A DNA stretch of 64,000 nucleotides from Nonlabens sp. (GTDB lineage Bacteria > Bacteroidota > Bacteroidia > Flavobacteriales > Flavobacteriaceae). Positions 58,928 through 64,000 of the stretch are shown in pieces. The stretch covers positions 310,001 to 374,000 of the forward strand of contig NZ_JAGYKG010000002.1 of assembly GCF_018401815.1 (NCBI RefSeq). Direction: 5' to 3'. Position 1 is the stretch's first letter. Every line of letters starts with the position of its first letter. Both the position numbers and the translations under genes were made by a program. The notes under the pieces were generated by a model. It ran no database searches and was not told the DNA's origin. It saw nothing but the letters and a program-made list of their open reading frames with translations.

Positions 58928-60355
58928 TTATTTTCCGGTCGCTATATGCCTGATCATTCCAGAAAAAATAAAATAGTGAAAAGGCAGCATCGAATACCAG
59001 TACAATCTACCCCAAATACCTCGAGGTCTAAAGGTAGCTGTTTGATGCACCACGTTGTTTTTATCGATTTCAAATTCTAGCCAGGCTTCACCAGGTACCC
59101 TCATCTCTGCAAAAAGCAGCAGTCTTTTCTCTTCTTTATCTGCCACAAGTACACGCCAAAAATCCAGCGCATCTCCAGCGTATATTTTGTCTGCATTTGT
59201 GCGACCGCGTCTTAATCCGACACCACCAATAAGCTTATCTACTGCACCGCGTATTTTCCATAAAAAAGTAGCGTAGTAATACCCGTTTTTGCCACCTATA
59301 GACCAGATACGCTCTAAAGCGGCTGCAGCATCTGAGGTTTCTAGTTGCTGTGCATCCTTTAGGCATCCATAGCTAGGCACCTTTTTATATTTATTGAGAC
59401 TGCGTTTAAATCTGCTGCTCACCATCGAGTCTTTCCAGCTACTTACCACTTGGTTTTGCTCTATTTTTGCAAATGCCATATCCAGTGCTTCTTGATAGTT
59501 GTACAGTTCAATACCTAATCTTTCTGCTAAACTATTTGTTGAGGCAATTACTTCGATCGCCATACTGTCGACCAGATTTTGAGCCAACTTATAACTGGTA
59601 CTAGTTACAAAATACAACCAGTAACTACTCAGTTTAGGAGTCATAATTGGAACAGTAAAAATATAGAGTTTTAAACCCCTATTTCTAGCGTATCCTAACA
59701 TCATTTCTTTATAGGTCAGTATGCTTTTTCCGCCTATGTCAAAGCTCTGATCGTAACAATCTTCTCTCCCTAAAACACCCATTAAAAAACTCATGACATT
59801 GCGTATCGCAATTGGATGTGTTTTAGTATTGACCCATTTTGGAGTAACCATTACGGGTAGTTTTTCACAAAGATCTCGTACAATTTCAAAAGAGGAGCTA
59901 CCGCTACCTACGATGATTCCTGCTCGTAATACGGTCAAATGAAAATTACCGGTATAGAGTATGTCTTCTACTCGCTTTCGCGAAAGCAAGTGTTTGCTTA
60001 GCTGTGCTTCATTGACAATCCCAGATAGATAAATGACCTGTTGACAATTGGTTTGCTGAATCAGCTCCACAAAACGATGGGCACTATCAGCTTCCATTTG
60101 ATCAAAATGATCCGTACTAGAAGACATAGAATGGATCAAATAATAAGCGGCATCAATATCCTTAGGTAGCGCGTGATCTCCAGGCGATTTGAGAAAATCA
60201 ATTTCTATAATTTCAATTTGGTCTTTGATCTCTTGAGGTACAGAAAGTCTTGCAGCACTGCGTACCGCACAAACAACTTCGTGATCTTCTTTTAATAATT
60301 CATAGAGAAGGCGCACGCCTATATAACCGTTTGCTCCTGTAAGTAATACTTTCAT
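58928..60355 (-). CDS. SDR-family NAD(P)-binding protein fused to DUF2867
   Basis: A 475-residue protein. Residues 1-300 are an atypical short-chain dehydrogenase with the glycine motif TGANGYIGVRL, and about 330-475 a DUF2867 domain (GDALDFWRVLVADKEEKRLL, then LFAEMRVPGEAWLEFEIDK and the end FHYFIFSGMIRH). Such fusions are widespread, with no proven substrate. A palindrome copy encodes LLSRKR at about residues 123-128. Alone on the minus strand between two terminators. Confidence 0.9.
   Translation of the reverse strand: MKVLLTGANGYIGVRLLYELLKEDHEVVCAVRSAARLSVPQEIKDQIEIIEIDFLKSPGDHALPKDIDAAYYLIHSMSSSTDHFDQMEADSAHRFVELIQQTNCQQVIYLSGIVNEAQLSKHLLSRKRVEDILYTGNFHLTVLRAGIIVGSGSSSFEIVRDLCEKLPVMVTPKWVNTKTHPIAIRNVMSFLMGVLGREDCYDQSFDIGGKSILTYKEMMLGYARNRGLKLYIFTVPIMTPKLSSYWLYFVTSTSYKLAQNLVDSMAIEVIASTNSLAERLGIELYNYQEALDMAFAKIEQNQVVSSWKDSMVSSRFKRSLNKYKKVPSYGCLKDAQQLETSDAAAALERIWSIGGKNGYYYATFLWKIRGAVDKLIGGVGLRRGRTNADKIYAGDALDFWRVLVADKEEKRLLLFAEMRVPGEAWLEFEIDKNNVVHQTATFRPRGIWGRLYWYSMLPFHYFIFSGMIRHIATGK
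59973..59987. repeat. iterated palindrome, copy 10 (in SDR gene)
   Basis: CGCTTTCGCGAAAGC, last base of the 16-mer A instead of G. On the coding strand it reads LSRKR. Confidence 0.9.
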
Positions 60356-60408
60356 AAGTTAAAGATAGCATACAAATGCTGTAACTAAGGTATAAGTTTG
60401 TTAAAACA

Positions 60409-60435
60409 AAAACGCCATCTAGAAGATAGCGTTTT
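60409..60435 (-). terminator. terminator of the ABC/M1 gene
   Basis: Minus-strand hairpin AAAACGCTATCT, loop, AGATGGCGTTTT with one mismatch, followed by T-rich DNA. 19 bases after the stop. Confidence 0.8.
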
Positions 60436-60453
60436 AGACAATGTGATAATTTC

Positions 60454-63400
60454 TTATTGTTGTTTAAGGATCCTTATTTTTTTGTTTAAAATAGAGCGAT
60501 TGTCATCACTACTTCTATCGATAAGTTTATTGTAAGGATCTATTCCCGCCTCAACAGGTAGATCGTCTACTTCGATCTCAAAAGTATTAGAAATATCAGT
60601 TATTTTTATTTTCTTTAAATAAAGTACTTTTGCTATTCCTGTTTTCTCCTCTTCTTTACCGAAAACCCCAACCTCAATATAATCAGCTAGGGGTAATGAG
60701 TTTAGGGCTTTATTTTTTCCTTCAGGAGTATAAGAAATACTCTTACCTGCTGCATTCTTATAAACAGATTTCCCTTTTTCGTCAGACCTATACTTACTAA
60801 CTATCGCATCTATAGTTACCAGATATTTGCCATTTTCTAATTCGGTATAACTTGCTTTTTTTACTTTGTTATCATATAAAGTTATGGTTTCAAACATATC
60901 AGTAATTAGATATTGCAAAGAGTCTGGTGTTACGGCTCTAATGTCATCTACAAATTCTGTAGCTACAGGATAAGGCGCACCTTGGAACTGATACTTTTCG
61001 GCAAATCTCTTGATGACATTATTGAATTTTTTTTCTCCGAGATAATCGCTCATGGCGTAAAGCACTAAAGAACCTTTTTGATAATGAATGTATTGTTGAT
61101 TTTCATTGTACATCAAGGGGTTTTCTTTTATTTGCTCAAAGGTTCTTCCTAAAAGATAGCCATCCATGGACACTTTAAGAAATTTGCGCATTTGTTCTTT
61201 TCCGTTGGTTTTTTCTAAAACTTTCAATGAACTGTACTCCGATAAACTTTCTGATAAAAGCGTTGCTCCTTTTGCGTTGGCACCTATGACCTGATGCGCC
61301 CACCATTGATGTGCCAATTCATGAGCCGTGACACTAAAAGGATAATCTACATTATCATTGTCATCATCATCTACGTCTGCAATAAAACCTATAGCTTCAC
61401 TAAAAGGAATGGTATTTGGAAAGGCTTGAGCAAAGCCTCCACCAGTTCTAGGGAATTCAATAATACGCACTTGTTTATGTTGATACGGGGTGTAGTTATC
61501 GTTATAATAATCTAATCCATTTTTTAAACCATTCATCATGCGATCTATGTTGTAAATATGATCGGGATGGTAATAGATTTCAAGTTTTATTCCGTCGTGT
61601 TCCTCTCTTCTTACATCGTAGCGACCACTTAAAAAAGCGTAGAAGTTTAAGATTTTAGAGTCCATTTTATAGTGAAAGTATTTTCTTCCACCTTCTTCCC
61701 ATTCTTTAATTAGGTAACCTGGTGCAATAGCAATCTGGTCGCTTGAAGTGCTCACAGTAGCTTCAAAATCGATCCAATCACTATTACCGCCTATGTAATT
61801 GTTGTCTCTAGCGCCAGGAGCATCGGGATCAGGTAAGCGGTCTTTAGGAGGCAAGTTGTACTTCTCTCGTATTTGTGTATTGCGTATTTCGCCTTGCTCG
61901 TCGTACCCTAAAGATGGAAATATACTGTTGTTGATGAAAGTTCCATTATGAACAACCGGAGAATTATTGTTAAAGAAGGTATTAGGCTTATTCTCAGTTG
62001 TAAACTTCATAATTAAGGTATCACCAGGCTGCAAAGGTTTTTCCAATTGATACATCCTATAGAAGTAATCTTTTTGATCATAAACAATTTTAGTCGTTCT
62101 ATCTAGATCAATTGCAGTTGGGCGGTCGGGATAGTTGACATGTAGGGTATCTATGGCAAGGGATGTTTGATTTACTAAGGTGTAGGTCGCACCCGCTTTA
62201 AAATCTCTAGTATCTGGGAAAACGTCCATAAAGGTAGTTACGGCTACTAGACGGGGTTGAGGTGCTGTTGCAAATTTGCTTAGCTCTTTTTCGTAGTTGA
62301 CGCGTTTTACTTCTTGTTCTTTTCCTGAAGTTTGCTCATTATCTATATTGTTGACCTTCCATATATACCCCCCTATAGCAAAGAACCCTATCAAAGAAAT
62401 GCTTAATATGGTTATTATTGGTTTGGATAATCTCGCTTTCGCGAAAGCGACACGTTCTTTAATATTGGTATTCATACCTCTACGGTAGAATACTATCGAA
62501 AGCGAAAATAATGCCGTACTCAATAAAATCCAATAGACTCTGTAAGTAAAATAACGGGCGAGTCCATCACCATAACCATTCATATCACTTGGGCTTGGAG
62601 CTCCTGCACCTTGATTGAATATAAACTGACCTTGCTCAACACCTAGCGCATTTAATAATGCAGGTACTCCTAAAGCCAGCACTAATAAAACAATTAAGCC
62701 TACCCACTTATTTTTAATTAAGGTATGGATGAGTAAGGACATTAGTATCCATGGAATGAAATCCCATATATTAATTACGTATAAATCAAAGAGGTATAAA
62801 GGCAACTCCACCTCAAAAAATCCGTTATAAAACTGTATGATCACACCACTCAAGATAACAATAACCAGGAGGGTAGCTACCATAAATAACAGCGCTATAA
62901 ATTTAGAGAGCAACATGCTCCAGTTTTTAGTAGGTGTTACATCTACGAGTTGATTGATGTGTGCTGCTTTTGCACGGTCCATAATCAAACCACTGTATAA
63001 ATAGATTAATAAATAAGCGAAAGTGCTAAAAATACCACCTGCAAACTGCAGCATTACCCATGTTTTAGGTAAAATATCTGTTCCGTATTGTTGTCCTGTA
63101 ATCAACATTGTGAGCAATGAAAAAGCAAACGCTACACAACCAATGATGATAAATGGCCATCCTTTAACGATATAGGAAGTATCTGATTTTGAAATAATCC
63201 ACGAAGTTTTAAGCTGTCCCAAAAATGATAAATCTTGCTTAACACGAGGCATGATTACTTTTTCTATGGTGCCGAAATTCTTCTTAATGACACGTTGTGA
63301 TTTTTTCCTAGTAAGAGAAAGGCTTGAAGGATTTTGAGAGAAATTGAAGCCAAATAGAACTCCAACGAATACCATTAATGAAATTCCTAACCATATCAAG

Positions 63401-64000
63401 CGGTTGTATAATAAGGTTCCTTCTAAGAGAATCAATTGTGTGCTCTGTTCTTCAGGTGTCCAGTATTTGATTTGTGCATAAGTTGCACTATCTCCTGTAG
63501 GTTCTAACAATTCTACCCAGTAGGAGTCATCCATTGTTGGTACGCTGCTTTGAGCCGCGATCTGAAGGATGATGATCACCAATACCAACATAAATCCTAT
63601 ATTCACATTTCGTAAAAATGCAGTTATAGCGAATACAATAGCCCCATAAAAAAATATATTAGGAATGATGTAAATCAAAAATGGTTGAAGGTAATTCATG
63701 ATCTTGAAAGGGCCTACTAACTCTTCATTTGCTCCAGGCAGGTAAAAGCCTAACGTAATACCGAGCAGGCTTGCAATAACCACTATAATGCTTATTGACA
63801 TTCCAGCACTAAATTTGGCTAAGAGATAATTCCATTTAGTTAGTGGATAAGAGTACAACACTTGATGCATGTTGTTATTAAAATCTCTTTGCATGGTGCC
63901 ACCTATAATCGAAGGAATAAGCAAATAAGACAGTATTGCAAAAAAGCCCAACAAACCGTAGATTCCTACAGCACCATTAAGTTGAATAGCACTTGTTACA
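60454..64000 (-). CDS. ABC-2 permease fused to M1-family aminopeptidase, N-terminus outside window
   Basis: At least 1181 residues; the frame is open to base 64000, so the start lies outside (a TTG at 63954 is not the start). The first part has many membrane helices like an ABC-2 permease in two blocks (for example GGTMQRDFNNNMHQVLYSYP). The last about 600 residues are a peptidase M1 domain: a GGGFAQAF exopeptidase loop, zinc motif HELAHQWWAHQ and a downstream Glu in LLSESLSEY. A palindrome copy encodes AFAKA just before the last membrane helix. The ATP-binding subunit is expected just upstream, outside the window. The peptidase faces away from the cytoplasm if the helix count is even. Confidence 0.9.
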   Translation of the reverse strand, partial: VTSAIQLNGAVGIYGLLGFFAILSYLLIPSIIGGTMQRDFNNNMHQVLYSYPLTKWNYLLAKFSAGMSISIIVVIASLLGITLGFYLPGANEELVGPFKIMNYLQPFLIYIIPNIFFYGAIVFAITAFLRNVNIGFMLVLVIIILQIAAQSSVPTMDDSYWVELLEPTGDSATYAQIKYWTPEEQSTQLILLEGTLLYNRLIWLGISLMVFVGVLFGFNFSQNPSSLSLTRKKSQRVIKKNFGTIEKVIMPRVKQDLSFLGQLKTSWIISKSDTSYIVKGWPFIIIGCVAFAFSLLTMLITGQQYGTDILPKTWVMLQFAGGIFSTFAYLLIYLYSGLIMDRAKAAHINQLVDVTPTKNWSMLLSKFIALLFMVATLLVIVILSGVIIQFYNGFFEVELPLYLFDLYVINIWDFIPWILMSLLIHTLIKNKWVGLIVLLVLALGVPALLNALGVEQGQFIFNQGAGAPSPSDMNGYGDGLARYFTYRVYWILLSTALFSLSIVFYRRGMNTNIKERVAFAKARLSKPIITILSISLIGFFAIGGYIWKVNNIDNEQTSGKEQEVKRVNYEKELSKFATAPQPRLVAVTTFMDVFPDTRDFKAGATYTLVNQTSLAIDTLHVNYPDRPTAIDLDRTTKIVYDQKDYFYRMYQLEKPLQPGDTLIMKFTTENKPNTFFNNNSPVVHNGTFINNSIFPSLGYDEQGEIRNTQIREKYNLPPKDRLPDPDAPGARDNNYIGGNSDWIDFEATVSTSSDQIAIAPGYLIKEWEEGGRKYFHYKMDSKILNFYAFLSGRYDVRREEHDGIKLEIYYHPDHIYNIDRMMNGLKNGLDYYNDNYTPYQHKQVRIIEFPRTGGGFAQAFPNTIPFSEAIGFIADVDDDDNDNVDYPFSVTAHELAHQWWAHQVIGANAKGATLLSESLSEYSSLKVLEKTNGKEQMRKFLKVSMDGYLLGRTFEQIKENPLMYNENQQYIHYQKGSLVLYAMSDYLGEKKFNNVIKRFAEKYQFQGAPYPVATEFVDDIRAVTPDSLQYLITDMFETITLYDNKVKKASYTELENGKYLVTIDAIVSKYRSDEKGKSVYKNAAGKSISYTPEGKNKALNSLPLADYIEVGVFGKEEEKTGIAKVLYLKKIKITDISNTFEIEVDDLPVEAGIDPYNKLIDRSSDDNRSILNKKIRILKQQ
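62434..62449. repeat. iterated palindrome, copy 11 (in ABC/M1 gene)
   Basis: Perfect 16-mer, read as AFAKA on the coding strand, between the permease and the last membrane helix. Confidence 0.95.

Noticed and set aside
60454..63954. TTG at 63954 as the start of the ABC/M1 gene
   Set aside because: The frame continues without stop to the window edge and the coding looks the same there, so the gene is simply cut.

Overview
The window looks like a chromosomal segment from a marine-type Flavobacteriia (Bacteroidota). The evidence is a SusC/SusD outer-membrane pair, a type IX secretion sorting domain, promoter -7 boxes of the form TAnnTTTG, near absence of Shine-Dalgarno sites, AT-rich DNA, zinc-free forms of S4, S14 and L36, and a str-S10-spc-alpha ribosomal cluster without tuf. 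The genus cannot be fixed from the sequence alone. I see no rRNA, tRNA, CRISPR array, insertion sequence or prophage.

Layout. 1-3226: a cut-off DUF1573 protein (minus), valS and a 30-residue membrane peptide. 3338-8193 (minus): a probable operon rsfS-ftsH-LUD-cdsA-psd-ACBP joining ribosome silencing, membrane proteolysis and phospholipid synthesis. 8279-14870: birA, a SRPBCC protein with pyrE, a Nudix protein divergent from pyrE, then ddl-coaD-M14 peptidase-lipoprotein (minus). 15013-22425: PASTA protein with a large-subunit pseudouridine synthase, yaaA, radC with a deacetylase-like protein and yjjG, rarA (minus), and a rhomboid protease. 22431-30352 (minus): rlmB, a lipoprotein with SusD and SusC, and a POTRA/beta-barrel protein. 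30471-47351: 29 genes for ribosomal proteins, EF-G, SecY, IF-1 and RpoA, from one strong promoter to one clear terminator. 47436-58845: carA-eno, a 1742-residue secreted metalloprotease with a T9SS tail, citrate synthase, and a tandem pair of guanidino-hydrolase family genes. 58928-64000 (minus): an SDR/DUF2867 protein and an ABC permease fused to an M1 aminopeptidase whose start lies outside the window.

The most striking unexplained signal is a highly iterated 16-bp perfect palindrome, CGCTTTCGCGAAAGCG. Its 14-bp core GCTTTCGCGAAAGC occurs 11 times at irregular spacing. Eight copies lie inside eight unrelated proteins, in all three reading frames, and three lie between genes. It has no stop codon in any frame. 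It behaves like a genome-wide address sequence (compare cyanobacterial HIP1, Noc sites or DNA uptake words) rather than part of any one gene. I do not recognise an established function for it.

Other points are two genes (pyrE and rlmB) whose perfect TACATTTG -7 box sits four bases before the ATG, which suggests leaderless transcripts; three convergent gene pairs with overlapping 3' ends; and a large palindromic bidirectional terminator.
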